Source: JANXXV01 sp038230275 (GTDB taxonomy: Bacteria > Acidobacteriota > Terriglobia > Bryobacterales > Bryobacteraceae). Taken from it: a DNA stretch of 64,000 nt. Made by a program: the position numbers and the translations under genes. Under the pieces are notes generated by a model, which saw only the letters and a program-made list of their open reading frames with translations, was not told where the DNA came from and did no database searches. The stretch covers positions 1 through 64,000 of the forward strand of contig JBBRNO010000018.1 of the NCBI GenBank assembly GCA_038230275.1, read 5' to 3'. This document shows, in pieces, positions 50,265 to 58,927 of the stretch; positions within the stretch are counted from its first letter, which is position 1; each line of letters begins with the position of its first letter.

Positions 50265-51452
50265 TCACCCGCCCTTGGTGACGATTTCGTGCAGGCGGCG
50301 ACCGACAATTCCCGCCTCGCCGGGTCTTAGGCCTTCAGGCATGAAGACGATGGTTCCGGCGTCGGCGGAATGCTCAAACACGAAGATTCGCGGCTCCCCC
50401 TCTTGCAGTGCGTTGACCACCTTATTGGCGTCCATGCCTGTGAGCGACTGGTCGATAGAAACCACGGCGTGCGGACTCAGGCGTCCGTTTGTTTGGGGAA
50501 AGCGAACGAATGCGTCCACACCGCGCACGCCTGCGACGGCCGATACAATCCGGGCCATGTCGGACTTCCAGCCGGCGAGTTCGGCCTCAAGATCTCTGGT
50601 GGCGTAGAGCCGCAGTGCAGTGATCAATCCGGCAATTTCCTCTTTGCCGACCTTGAAGCCGCGGCCGATTCCGTGGTGCGGCGGACCGGCGATACGGCCA
50701 TCGGCAATCAGATTGCGCAATGGCCATGAGAGGGGAAAGACGTCCATGTCCTGGTGCTGCAGGGCCGCGGAGAAAATCAGGTCGGCGCGGCCGCAGAGGA
50801 TACCGGAGGATTGCGGTCCGCGAATGTGTTTGCCGCCGCTGAAGGCTACCAGATCGGCTCCGGCGGCGATGTAGGCGCGTAGATTTCCGCGCGGAGGGAG
50901 GTCGGCGGCGGCATCCACAATGACCGGCTTTCCATGGCGATGCGCAATCTGAACAAATTCTTCCAGCGGCAATACGGAACCTTCCCCGCCGGCCTGATAA
51001 AACAGCGCTGCGGTGTTCGCAGTGATTGCCTCTTCGATCTCGTAGGCAAAAGTGAAATAGCTGAAGCCCGCTTCCACAAACCGGGCGCCGGCCGCCCGCA
51101 GTGCATGGTCGTAATCGTTCCTGTGACTGCGATGCACTACGATCTCAGAAGGCATGCCAGTGGTGTCTGGAAGGCGGTTCATGCGCGATACGTTGGACCC
51201 GGCGAGGCAGGCGGCGGCGGCCAGCGTGAGGGCTGCTGACGCTCCGCTGGTGACGATACCGGTTTCCGCTCCGGTCGCCTCTGCAATCGCCCGGCCGGCC
51301 GCTTCCTGCAGTTCGTCCATGCGGACACATTGTTCCGCCGCGCCGCGCATGGCGTCGAGAACTTCGGCGGGCAACGGCGCCCCACCCACCTTGGTGCTGA
51401 AACTGCGCGCGTTGATGATGGGGCGAACCCCTAATTCTTCGTAGATTCCCAT
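50265..51452 (-). CDS. SelA-like/DegT-type PLP-dependent enzyme of uncertain reaction
   Basis: A 395-residue fold-type I PLP enzyme related to selenocysteine synthase (SelA)-like proteins. The cofactor lysine is Lys208 in FSGGKHIRGPQSSG; Asp179 in VIVDAAAD would pair with the pyridine nitrogen. YxxPRSG-type SelA signatures are partly kept (NARSFSTKVGGAPLPAEV, TSGASAALTLAAAACLAG). Related single genes (selA-related family, DgaE) are ammonia lyases acting on amino-sugar acids, and typically sit beside a dihydroorotase-like deacetylase, as here at 53466. An elimination or lyase reaction on an amino acid or amino-sugar derivative is inferred. It lies between the phosphotriesterase-type gene and the EamA pair in one operon. 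Confidence 0.8.
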   Translation of the reverse strand: MGIYEELGVRPIINARSFSTKVGGAPLPAEVLDAMRGAAEQCVRMDELQEAAGRAIAEATGAETGIVTSGASAALTLAAAACLAGSNVSRMNRLPDTTGMPSEIVVHRSHRNDYDHALRAAGARFVEAGFSYFTFAYEIEEAITANTAALFYQAGGEGSVLPLEEFVQIAHRHGKPVIVDAAADLPPRGNLRAYIAAGADLVAFSGGKHIRGPQSSGILCGRADLIFSAALQHQDMDVFPLSWPLRNLIADGRIAGPPHHGIGRGFKVGKEEIAGLITALRLYATRDLEAELAGWKSDMARIVSAVAGVRGVDAFVRFPQTNGRLSPHAVVSIDQSLTGMDANKVVNALQEGEPRIFVFEHSADAGTIVFMPEGLRPGEAGIVGRRLHEIVTKGG

Positions 51453-51455
51453 ACG

Positions 51456-52382
51456 TTAGTGCCTTGATACGTCTAGCGCCCGTGCCGGATTCTCCACGGT
51501 CATGGTGTGAATCTGCGCGTCGGTGATTCCTACTTTCCTCAACAAGGGGAGGAATTTTACGGGAACATGGTCGTACCCTTTGCCTCCGAAAGCATGCATA
51601 TGACTTTTTGTGCAGCAATCTCCACTGAGCATGATTTGCGAAAGATGTCCTTCAGCCACCAGCAGTTTCACATTGGCCGCGCGGACGTCGTCGCTGGGGT
51701 AGCCATCTCCGGTATAGCCGATATTGTCGATACTCAGATACACGCCTTCGCGCGCGATAGCCATGAGACGCGAGGAATCCGGACGATCGCCCAAATGACT
51801 GATGATGATGCGGTCGTTGGGGACGTTCTCTTCCCGCAGCAGTGCGATCTGCTCCAGCGCCAGTTCTCCGAAGTGAGTGGTATGCGTGATAATGCTAACG
51901 CCGGTTCGGCGCTGTGCCCGGCCGGATGCCCGGAAGACGCGCTCCTGCGCCGGGGTGATGAACTTCCGTTCGGTTCCGATCTCGCCGATGATTCCGGCTA
52001 CCACATCGGTTCCATCCACTCCGGTGGTTAGCTCAGTGACGATGACCTCCGCCAGCGCGGCGGTGTCCAGTTCGAAGACAAATGGTGGGTAGACTAGTTC
52101 GCGGTACCACGCGGCTCCCATGACGACGTGCACTCCGGCCGCCTCCGAAATTCGCCGCAGGGCAAGCGGATTGCGTTCCAGGCCGCCGCTGGTGACATCC
52201 ACCAAAGTCCGGCCGCCGGCTTCGCGATAGGCGATCAGTTCACGCGCCGCCAATCCCTCGTCGTCCAGAATGACATCGTAACTGCGCACAATCGGCCATA
52301 GATCGCAGAGCAGATGTTCATGCGATAAGGTATATCCCGCTTCCGCGGCCTCAATGGGGCCGCGAACTGTCATGATTGCCAT
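51456..52382 (-). CDS. Phosphotriesterase-family metal hydrolase
   Basis: A 308-residue TIM-barrel amidohydrolase-superfamily protein. Binuclear metal ligands fit well: His21 and His23 in SHEH, bridging Glu134 in GEIGTE (Glu replaces the carboxylated Lys of classical phosphotriesterase, as in lactonase-type members), His167/His170 in THTTH, His196 in SHLGDR and Asp255 in SGDCC. Members of this branch are lactonases, amidohydrolases or esterases more often than phosphotriesterases, so a lactone or cyclic amide is the likely substrate. It starts at 52382 (Met4 at 52373 is possible) and is the first gene of the minus-strand operon. Divergent from the oxidoreductase at 52464. Confidence 0.88.
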   Translation of the reverse strand: MAIMTVRGPIEAAEAGYTLSHEHLLCDLWPIVRSYDVILDDEGLAARELIAYREAGGRTLVDVTSGGLERNPLALRRISEAAGVHVVMGAAWYRELVYPPFVFELDTAALAEVIVTELTTGVDGTDVVAGIIGEIGTERKFITPAQERVFRASGRAQRRTGVSIITHTTHFGELALEQIALLREENVPNDRIIISHLGDRPDSSRLMAIAREGVYLSIDNIGYTGDGYPSDDVRAANVKLLVAEGHLSQIMLSGDCCTKSHMHAFGGKGYDHVPVKFLPLLRKVGITDAQIHTMTVENPARALDVSRH

Positions 52383-52463
52383 TCATCCTCCCAGGCTTCT
52401 GACCAAGGATACAGGGGTCTGTGAAATATGTGCAATATCATGGACAGATAGCTGGAAAGAGAT

Positions 52464-53459
52464 TTGAAAAGCCTATCCGCGGGGATCATCGGTTTCGGGT
52501 ATACAGGCCGGCTGCACACGCAGGCGTACCAGAAGTGCGGCGTGCGCGTCGCCGGTGCAGCGGAAGCACAGGCCGCTGTTCTGGATACTGTTCCAGAAGG
52601 CATTCAACGGTTTGCGGACTACCGCGATCTGCTGGAATCGGATATCGACATTGTCAGTATCTGCACGCCGACGGGATTGCATTGTGAACAGACGCTGCTG
52701 GCGCTGGCCGCGGGAAAACATGTTCTGCTGGAGAAGCCTATCGCTACTACGAGTGCCGATGCGGAGCGGATGAGTGCCGCGGAAAAACAGTCTGGCAAGC
52801 ATGTGCTTGTCGGCATGACTCATCGCTTCTATCCGGAGATTCTGGAAGCAAAGCGCATCGTGGAAGATGGCGGCATTGGCGAGATCCTGATGATCCGGGA
52901 TTGCATCCTGGAGCATTTTGGTTTTGTGAACTCTCCACGCTGGTATTTGCAGCCGGAACTGGCAGGGGGCGGCACGGTGCTGTCTTCCGGTGTTCATCTG
53001 GTGGACCGCGTGCTTTGGTTTCTTGGCGAGATGGCTTCGTCCGTTTCCGGATACACGAACAACCGGTTTCTCAACCAAGAGGTGGAAGATTCGGCGCAAA
53101 TGATGCTAGGATTCGCCAGCGGCCGTTCCGCTCAGATTACGTTCGGCTTGTTGCCGGAACCGCATCCCTTGGTTTGCGACTTGGAACTGATTGGAACGCG
53201 CGGCAGCGTTGTGATTCACACCTGGAGCGGGTATGAGGTTCGTTCCAGCGCCGGCACCCGGCACCGCACCATTTATACTTCCGAGACTCATCCGGAGAAA
53301 GTTCTGTTGGGCGTATGCGCGGAGGTTCGCGAATTGTGTGCAGCTATTGTGGAAGGGCGGGAGCCGTGTCCATCCACTTCGGAGAGCACGAAACCGCTGC
53401 GCGTGATTGAGGCGTTTTATCGCGCCGCGCGAACGGGCACGATGCAGGATGTACGCTAA
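52464..53459 (+). CDS. Gfo/Idh/MocA family oxidoreductase
   Basis: A 331-residue NAD(P)-dependent oxidoreductase starting on TTG at 52464 (GGAAAGAGA upstream). The nucleotide loop is GFGYTGRLHTQAYQ (residues 10-23), the conserved EKP motif is EKPIATTSADAERM near 91, and the substrate region contains GGGTVLSSGVHLVDRVLWFL. Gfo/Idh/MocA enzymes oxidise or reduce sugar and inositol hydroxyls, and some cleave glycosides by a redox mechanism. It shares an 81-base divergent promoter gap with the phosphotriesterase gene and is followed 6 bases on by the deacetylase gene. Likely one step of the same sugar-type pathway. Confidence 0.9.
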   Translation: MKSLSAGIIGFGYTGRLHTQAYQKCGVRVAGAAEAQAAVLDTVPEGIQRFADYRDLLESDIDIVSICTPTGLHCEQTLLALAAGKHVLLEKPIATTSADAERMSAAEKQSGKHVLVGMTHRFYPEILEAKRIVEDGGIGEILMIRDCILEHFGFVNSPRWYLQPELAGGGTVLSSGVHLVDRVLWFLGEMASSVSGYTNNRFLNQEVEDSAQMMLGFASGRSAQITFGLLPEPHPLVCDLELIGTRGSVVIHTWSGYEVRSSAGTRHRTIYTSETHPEKVLLGVCAEVRELCAAIVEGREPCPSTSESTKPLRVIEAFYRAARTGTMQDVR

Positions 53460-53465
53460 GAAGAA

Positions 53466-54656
53466 ATGTCGACTTCGCTCGATCTCCTCATTCGCAATGG
53501 CCATGTCATCGATCCCGCACAAGATATAGACGGCATCGCGGACGTGGGCATTCGAGACGGACGCATTCAATCCGTCGGCCCTGCTTTGGACGCCCCCGGC
53601 TGCAAAGATGTTCGCGATGCTTCGGGAACGTACGTCTGCCCGGGTTTGGTTGATCTGCATGGCCACTGGTATGAAGGCGGGCTTTACGGAATCAACGCGG
53701 AGATCGGTCTGAATCATGGCGTCACCACGGCGGTGGATGCGGGCACATCCGGTTTCGCCAATTTCCCTGAATTTCGCCGGGGCACCATTCAGACCAGCCG
53801 CGCGAGGATTCTGGCGTTCGTCCATGTGTCGTTCATGGGCCTGCATGGGCCATTCGCAGAGGAACTTGTCGACTTGCGATATGCGCGTCCCAGGGAGACG
53901 GCGATCGTTGCCGCGGGGAATCGCGATGTCGCCGTGGGGGTCAAAATCCGATTGGGCGCGATGACCGCGAACCACGGTAATCAGGCGTTGGACATGGCAC
54001 TGGACGCGGCGCGCGAGGCCGCCATGCCAGTGATGGCGCACGTGAGTGCGGGCGCCGATGAACGCTACGTTTTGGACCAACTGCGGCCTGGCGATATCCT
54101 TACACATTGTTTTCACGGGCGCACGAATCGCATGATCGCCGACACGGCGGAAGGCTTCATTCCAGAGTTGAAGCTGGCGCGAGAACGGGGCGTCATCTTC
54201 GACATCGGACACGGTTGTGGAAGTTTTGCGTGGGAGACGGCGCAACGGGCGTTTGAACATCATTTCTGGCCGGATACCATCAGCACGGATCTTCACCGGT
54301 ATAGTGTGGACAGTCCCTGGCTGGTGACTATGCCTCTGGTGATGTCGAAGTTCTTGTGTCTGGGAATGAGTCTGCAGGACGTGATTGCGAAGTCGACCTT
54401 GGCTCCGGCGAACGTTCTCGGCCGCGGCAAGGAGTTTGGTTCGCTGCGTCCCGGATCGGCCGCCGATCTGATGCAGTTTCGTGTGCGGGAGGGTTCCTTT
54501 ACGTTCCGCGATACGCACGGATTGCCGCGCCAGGGTGATCGCTTGATTGAACCGTTGCTCACCATCCGGAATGGGATTGCCTACGAGCCTGGGAGTGTGT
54601 CCGTCCCGCTGCGACAGGTCTATCCGTGTGATCGGGCTGTTTTTGATAATGCCTGA
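53466..54656 (+). CDS. Dihydroorotase-like amidohydrolase/deacetylase
   Basis: A 396-residue amidohydrolase-superfamily enzyme. Metal site: His65 and His67 in DLHGHW, candidate carboxylated Lys160 in VGVKIR, His192 in MAHVS, His214 in LTHCFHG, and Asp275 in STDLHR. Sequence matches the group annotated as amidohydrolase/deacetylase or EF_0837/AHA_3915-type proteins, which often stand next to a SelA-related PLP gene and a KDPG-aldolase-like gene. The PLP gene is present (50265) but no aldolase appears within the window. Removal of an acyl group from an amino acid or amino-sugar acid is a reasonable inference. Coupled by 6 bases to the oxidoreductase gene. Confidence 0.87.
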   Translation: MSTSLDLLIRNGHVIDPAQDIDGIADVGIRDGRIQSVGPALDAPGCKDVRDASGTYVCPGLVDLHGHWYEGGLYGINAEIGLNHGVTTAVDAGTSGFANFPEFRRGTIQTSRARILAFVHVSFMGLHGPFAEELVDLRYARPRETAIVAAGNRDVAVGVKIRLGAMTANHGNQALDMALDAAREAAMPVMAHVSAGADERYVLDQLRPGDILTHCFHGRTNRMIADTAEGFIPELKLARERGVIFDIGHGCGSFAWETAQRAFEHHFWPDTISTDLHRYSVDSPWLVTMPLVMSKFLCLGMSLQDVIAKSTLAPANVLGRGKEFGSLRPGSAADLMQFRVREGSFTFRDTHGLPRQGDRLIEPLLTIRNGIAYEPGSVSVPLRQVYPCDRAVFDNA

Positions 54657-54694
54657 CGATTTACGAATAAAACGGCTGGAAGGGGGATGCTTAT

Positions 54695-55600
54695 ATGCTG
54701 ACGGAACTACGCACCATTGATTGCCACACCCATTTGATGTGGTATCCCGATCACCTGAGCGAGCAGTATGCGGACGAGGCACTCGCTTCCAAGCTGGTGA
54801 AGCTGAAGCGCAGCGGCGGGCTGGCCTATTCGGCGAATTTGGACAAGCATTGTTACGACGCGAAGCCCGGGCCGCATTGGGAAGCGGCGGCGAATCTCAG
54901 CCGCGTCGTGGTGTTCGGGCTGCAGGCGAAAGCGTCTGGCATGTGGGTCCCGAACGAGATCATCGCGGACTATGCGGCGGAGCATCCTGAAAAGATTGAA
55001 GGCTGGGCTTCCGTCGATCCAACTCAGCCGGACCACCTTGAGCAGTTAGACCATTGCGTGAACACACTGAAGTTGAAAGGATTGAAACTGGGGCCGGTGT
55101 ATCAGCACTTCGATCCGCAGGACCGGAAATACTGGCCGCTGTTTCGAAAATGCCAGCAGTATGGTTTGCCGATCATGTGGCATCAGGGAACCACGTTTCC
55201 CAGTGCCGCAAAACTGAAGTGGGGGCTGCCGCTGCAACTGGAAGACGTGGCGATGGATTTTCCGGACTTGAAGATGATCATCGCGCATCTGGGGCATCCG
55301 TGGGAGACCGATGTGATGGTGCTGATTCGTAAATGCCCGAATTTGTACACCGACATTAGCGCCGTTCACTACCGTCCGTGGAGATATTGGCAGGCGCTGG
55401 TTACGGCGATGGAGTATGGAGTGGAGCACAAGATTCTGCCCGGATCGGACTTCCCGTCCGGCACGATGGACAACATCATTGCAGGATTGCGAAACGTGAA
55501 CAAGCCGGTGCAGGGCACGGGGTTGCCCACAATCCCCGTTGCGGTGCAGGACATGATTTTGTACGAAAACTGGAAGGCTTTCTTCCCGCATTGGGCATAG
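54695..55600 (+). CDS. Amidohydrolase family protein (COG2159 type)
   Basis: A 301-residue TIM-barrel amidohydrolase. Metal motif HxH is at His11/His13 in DCHTHL, followed by His in MWHQGTTF, His in AHLGHPWE and Asp in GSDFPSG, the ligand pattern of ACMSD-related hydrolases and decarboxylases. The segment VDPTQPDHLEQLDHCVNTLK marks the COG2159 branch. It starts at 54695 after GGAAGGGGG, 38 bases behind the deacetylase gene. The gene is co-directional with the Idh-deacetylase pair, so the three are likely one operon. Substrate unknown; hydrolysis or decarboxylation cannot be separated by sequence. A frameshifted relative lies at 38662. Confidence 0.87.
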   Translation: MLTELRTIDCHTHLMWYPDHLSEQYADEALASKLVKLKRSGGLAYSANLDKHCYDAKPGPHWEAAANLSRVVVFGLQAKASGMWVPNEIIADYAAEHPEKIEGWASVDPTQPDHLEQLDHCVNTLKLKGLKLGPVYQHFDPQDRKYWPLFRKCQQYGLPIMWHQGTTFPSAAKLKWGLPLQLEDVAMDFPDLKMIIAHLGHPWETDVMVLIRKCPNLYTDISAVHYRPWRYWQALVTAMEYGVEHKILPGSDFPSGTMDNIIAGLRNVNKPVQGTGLPTIPVAVQDMILYENWKAFFPHWA

Positions 55601-55609
55601 CCAATTACG

Positions 55610-56728
55610 TCAAACTCTCATCTTTGCGACCGCGTCCCAATCGAGACTGACTCCTAGGCCCGGGCCCTCCGGCGGGGTCAGAAAACCGCCTGAAATCGGG
55701 ATGGGATGCGAGATACAGTCAGAGCGGTAACGCAGCGGTCCGAAGGTTTCGCACGCGTAGGGAAGATTTCGCACGGCGACTCCAAGGTGGGCGCAGGCAG
55801 CGGTTCCGATTCCCATTTCCGCCTGGCTGCCGAGAATGCAGGGAATTCCGACGGCGTCGCCAAATGCGAAGATTGCGGCTGCGGCCTGAAGACCACCGGC
55901 TTCCACGACGTACACGTTGAATACATCGGCTGCCTGAGCGCGGGCAAGATCATAGGCATCCCGCAGCGACTGACAACTCTCATCAGCCATGATGGGCACA
56001 GCGGTTCGCTGCCGGAGCAGACGCAAGCCATCCAGATCGTGGCGCGGCAAAGGTTGTTCGATCCAAGCGACGCGCGCGACATCCGCAAGAGCCTCGATTG
56101 CGCGGGCGGCCTCCGCGACGGACAACCAGGCGCCGTTGGCATCGAGCCGCAGCGGGATGTTGTGTCCTACCGCCGCGGCTACAGCGCGAACGGCGGCGAC
56201 GTCTTGTTCGAGAGATCGTCCGACTTTTAATTTGATTGCCTGAAAGCCCGCTTGCACGCCGCTGACGGCATCGGCAGCCATTTCATCCGGCGATTTCTGA
56301 TAGATGCCCCAGGCGAGAGGAATGCGATCTCGCATTCGCCCCCCAAGCAATTCGTAGACTGGCACGCCGTGGTGTTTGCCGGCCAGGTCCAGCAAGGCCA
56401 TTTCGAAGGCTGCCCGAAGATACGGCGCGCTTAACTCGCCCGCAAGCAGCCGGTCGATTTTTTCCAGCACCTGTGGCCGTGCCAGAGCGTCCAGCCCGAT
56501 CAGCGCCGGAGCGATCAACTGCGAGGCCGCGTGGCAGAGGGAATGTCCGATGCGTGGGAAGGTGATGGAAATTTCGCCGAGGCCCTCCAGCTTAGATTCC
56601 GTGAGGATGCGAATAATGCCGAACTCGGAAGCGCTGACCGGATCGTTCTGGTTTAATCCCGAGCGAACGGCTTCTTTACGCGGTGCGCGAATCGCGATTA
56701 CTTCCACTGCGGCGATGCTGGACTTCAT
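55610..56728 (-). CDS. Mandelate racemase/muconate lactonizing enzyme family protein (second copy)
   Basis: A 372-residue enolase-superfamily enzyme, longer cousin of the protein at 30254-31354. KxK at Lys166 and Lys168 (IKLKVG), metal ligands Asp196 (LDAN), Glu224 (IEQP) and Asp249/Glu250 (ADES). The sixth-strand lysine of the muconate lactonizing subgroup is replaced by Tyr273 in DVFNVYVVEAGG. The MLE-type ending with Glu in SQAEMGIG is kept. With KxK on one face only, a single base is expected and racemisation or epimerisation would be difficult; dehydration or cycloisomerisation is more plausible. Convergent with the amidohydrolase, divergent from acetamidase. Confidence 0.9.
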   Translation of the reverse strand: MKSSIAAVEVIAIRAPRKEAVRSGLNQNDPVSASEFGIIRILTESKLEGLGEISITFPRIGHSLCHAASQLIAPALIGLDALARPQVLEKIDRLLAGELSAPYLRAAFEMALLDLAGKHHGVPVYELLGGRMRDRIPLAWGIYQKSPDEMAADAVSGVQAGFQAIKLKVGRSLEQDVAAVRAVAAAVGHNIPLRLDANGAWLSVAEAARAIEALADVARVAWIEQPLPRHDLDGLRLLRQRTAVPIMADESCQSLRDAYDLARAQAADVFNVYVVEAGGLQAAAAIFAFGDAVGIPCILGSQAEMGIGTAACAHLGVAVRNLPYACETFGPLRYRSDCISHPIPISGGFLTPPEGPGLGVSLDWDAVAKMRV

Positions 56729-56786
56729 CAGATCACTTTACTATTTGAGCTGCCCTCTTCGTCCATGAGATACTGACGAATCATTT

Positions 56787-57692
56787 ATGCAACGACTCAC
56801 CCGCGACAATCTTACGCCGGTGTTCGATCGCCGGTTGCCATCAGTCCTCAGCGTGGGACAAGGCGAAGTGTTTCTGGTGGAGACCGAGGATTCCCGGGGC
56901 GGCCGGACCCGCGTTCCAGAACACACCACGCCGGAGTACCTTTTGGCTATGCGCAAGCGGGGCTATTATGGCAATCCGGTGACGGGGCCGATCTTCGTTG
57001 AGGGTGCGGCGCCCGGCGACACGCTGGCCGTACACATTCTGGAACAGAAATGCGACTCGCTGGGCTACATGGGTTACTGGCCATTCCTGTTTCATCTGGA
57101 GGATTACTTCCAGCAACCCAACACTACGCTGGTGGAGATCCGGGACGGGCATGTCATTTTCGCGGAGGATATTCGGATTCCGGTGAGCCCGGTGATTGGG
57201 ACCATCGGGGTAGCGCCGGCCATGGAAGCCATTCTTTCGGGGAGCATGGGCCGGCATTGCGGCAACGTGGACGTGCAGGAGATTGCCGCGGGCAGCACCA
57301 TTTACCTGCCGGTGTATGTGGAAGGTGCACTGCTGTGTTTGGGAGATTGCCATGCCATTCAGAGCGATGGCGAGATTGGCAGTGTGGAGATGCGGAGCGA
57401 GGTCACCTTGCGCTGCGAAGTGATCAAAGGCCGAAGTCCGAACATGGCCTGGCCGCGCGTGGAGACTTCCGATTCGCTGGTTACGATCGGTATCGCGACT
57501 CCACTGGAAGAGGCGGCGAGGCAAGCGCTGCGTGAGATGCTCGGCTGGATTGAAGAACTTACCGGCATGAGTAAACATGAGGCGTACTTGCTGGCGGGTT
57601 GCGTGGGGGCCTGGCGGCCGGGACAAGTGCAGATTCCGAATTATTCGATGCGCTGCATTTTTCCGAAACAATATTTGCGGGAGCGGCGATAA
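56787..57692 (+). CDS. Acetamidase/formamidase family protein
   Basis: A 301-residue FmdA/AmdA-type protein. Landmarks are PVTGPIFVEGAAPGDTLAVH (about residues 64-83), RHCGNVDVQEIAAGSTIYLP and GDCHAIQSDGEIGSVEMRSE near 190-205, where Asp, His and Glu form the expected metal site. Acetamidases hydrolyse short amides to acid and ammonia; the family also holds members of unknown substrate. It is divergent from the enolase-superfamily gene over a 58-base gap and may supply an amide-cleaving step for the neighbouring cluster. Length is typical for the family's short branch. Confidence 0.88.
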   Translation: MQRLTRDNLTPVFDRRLPSVLSVGQGEVFLVETEDSRGGRTRVPEHTTPEYLLAMRKRGYYGNPVTGPIFVEGAAPGDTLAVHILEQKCDSLGYMGYWPFLFHLEDYFQQPNTTLVEIRDGHVIFAEDIRIPVSPVIGTIGVAPAMEAILSGSMGRHCGNVDVQEIAAGSTIYLPVYVEGALLCLGDCHAIQSDGEIGSVEMRSEVTLRCEVIKGRSPNMAWPRVETSDSLVTIGIATPLEEAARQALREMLGWIEELTGMSKHEAYLLAGCVGAWRPGQVQIPNYSMRCIFPKQYLRERR

Positions 57693-57777
57693 CGCGGCTG
57701 CGGGGCAAGTCAGATTCCGGGCAAGACGCGGTGGACGAACTCGCGAACCTTTCTGCCGCGGCGCATTTTTCTGATCG

Positions 57778-58098
57778 CTAACGCCATCTTTCGGCGGCGC
57801 GGCATAGAACCAGACTACGCCGGCCCGAAAGCTGGGTGATCTCGCCGGTGAACTCGGCGGGTCCGAGAATGCTCAGAATCGATTCCACTCCATTCGACAG
57901 CCCGGCTATTTCGAGGCTGCCTGTCAGAACGACAAAGATGCCTGGGCTTGGAGATCCCTGATCGAACAGGATGTCGCCCGGGTTGACGCGCCGCGGCCTT
58001 CCGGACGCTTTTAGCTGCGCGATTTGCGCGCCGGTGAGCTTCGGGAACCGCAAGTCGTGTTGTTCGGGCGTTTCCGGCGGCACTTGGCTGATGCTCAT
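57778..58098 (-). pseudogene. Truncated cyclic-nucleotide-binding domain (thioredoxin-reductase-like fusion remnant)
   Basis: Read from the ATG at 58098 the product is 106 residues (MSISQVPPETPEQHDLRFPK start). It contains a cNMP-binding beta-roll start (VNPGDILFDQGSPSPGIFVV, GSLEIAGLSNGVESILSILG, PAEFTGEITQLSGRRSLVLC) and stops at AERWR. In other bacteria this N-terminus continues through the phosphate-binding cassette into an FAD-dependent thioredoxin-reductase-like domain of about 550 residues in total. Here the stop comes early and nothing downstream to 57700 restores it. A 5' remnant of a larger gene is the best explanation. Confidence 0.65.
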
Positions 58099-58218
58099 TT
58101 CACTTCCATTACAGAACAGCAAGGCGCTTGGCCGCGTGATTCGAATCGCGATCCGCCTGCAGAGCACCTGTTGCTAGAAGTGAGAAACTAACAAGGAAGA
58201 ACCCAACGATGGAACGAT

Positions 58219-58875
58219 ATGGCACACAACTTTGGATCGCTGGTTTTTACTCCTCTCGTCAAGGCGCTGCAGGAGAAATACGGCAGCCGGCGGCAATACG
58301 CGCGGATGGAGGCGGCAGGTACCGCGCCTGATCGCCTTGGTCCCGACGAATCGGCGTTCCTCGCGGATCGGGATAGTTTCTACATTGCGACGGTGGGAGC
58401 GACCGGGTGGCCCTATGTGCAGCATCGGGGCGGCGTCAAAGGGTTTCTCAAGGTCATTGACGACCACACCATTGCTTTTGCCGATTTTCGTGGGAATAAG
58501 CAATTTGTCAGCACTGGAAACATCGCCAGTGATGATCGTGTTGCGCTGATTATGGTCGACTACCCGGGCCAAACGCGTTTGAAAATTCTGGGCCATGCCG
58601 AAATTTTCGATGGCGAGCCGGCAAAAGATTGGATCCAGCGGCTGAGGGAGCCCAGCGACAAATCCGTGATCGAACGCGCCTACGTGATTCGGGTGGAAGC
58701 GTTCGATTGGAATTGCCCTCAGCACATCACGCCTCGTTTCACAGAGGAACAGATTCGAGAAGCTTTGGCTCCTTTCGAACGCCGCCAGGAGGAGCTTGAG
58801 CGGGAAAACCAGCAGCTCCGTGAAGCGGCACAAGGCGGCAGGCGTCAGTCTAACGCGGAAGAAGATTCTCTATGA
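58219..58875 (+). CDS. Pyridoxamine 5'-phosphate oxidase-like FMN-binding protein
   Basis: A 218-residue protein with a split-barrel FMN-binding fold (PNPOx-like), seen in FLADRDSFYIATVGATGWPY, VQHRGGVKGFLKVIDDHTIA and FADFRGNKQFVSTGNIASDD followed by RVALIMVDYPGQTRLKILGH. The C-terminal 45 residues form a Glu/Arg-rich coiled-coil-like tail (EEQIREALAPFERRQEELER). It resembles uncharacterised flavin- or haem-related split-barrel proteins, not true PdxH, which has a different C-terminal block. It lies 121 bases from the divergent truncated cNMP gene. Such proteins are often redox-related. Confidence 0.85.
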   Translation: MAHNFGSLVFTPLVKALQEKYGSRRQYARMEAAGTAPDRLGPDESAFLADRDSFYIATVGATGWPYVQHRGGVKGFLKVIDDHTIAFADFRGNKQFVSTGNIASDDRVALIMVDYPGQTRLKILGHAEIFDGEPAKDWIQRLREPSDKSVIERAYVIRVEAFDWNCPQHITPRFTEEQIREALAPFERRQEELERENQQLREAAQGGRRQSNAEEDSL

Positions 58876-58927
58876 AGCAAAGTGGATCTGTTGGGATCTC
58901 GCGCTTAGGCTATTCTGACAGAAATCG

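Noticed and set aside
53106..54782. 558-codon minus-strand frame across the Idh and deacetylase genes
   Set aside because: It spans two clear plus-strand genes and shows only antisense composition.
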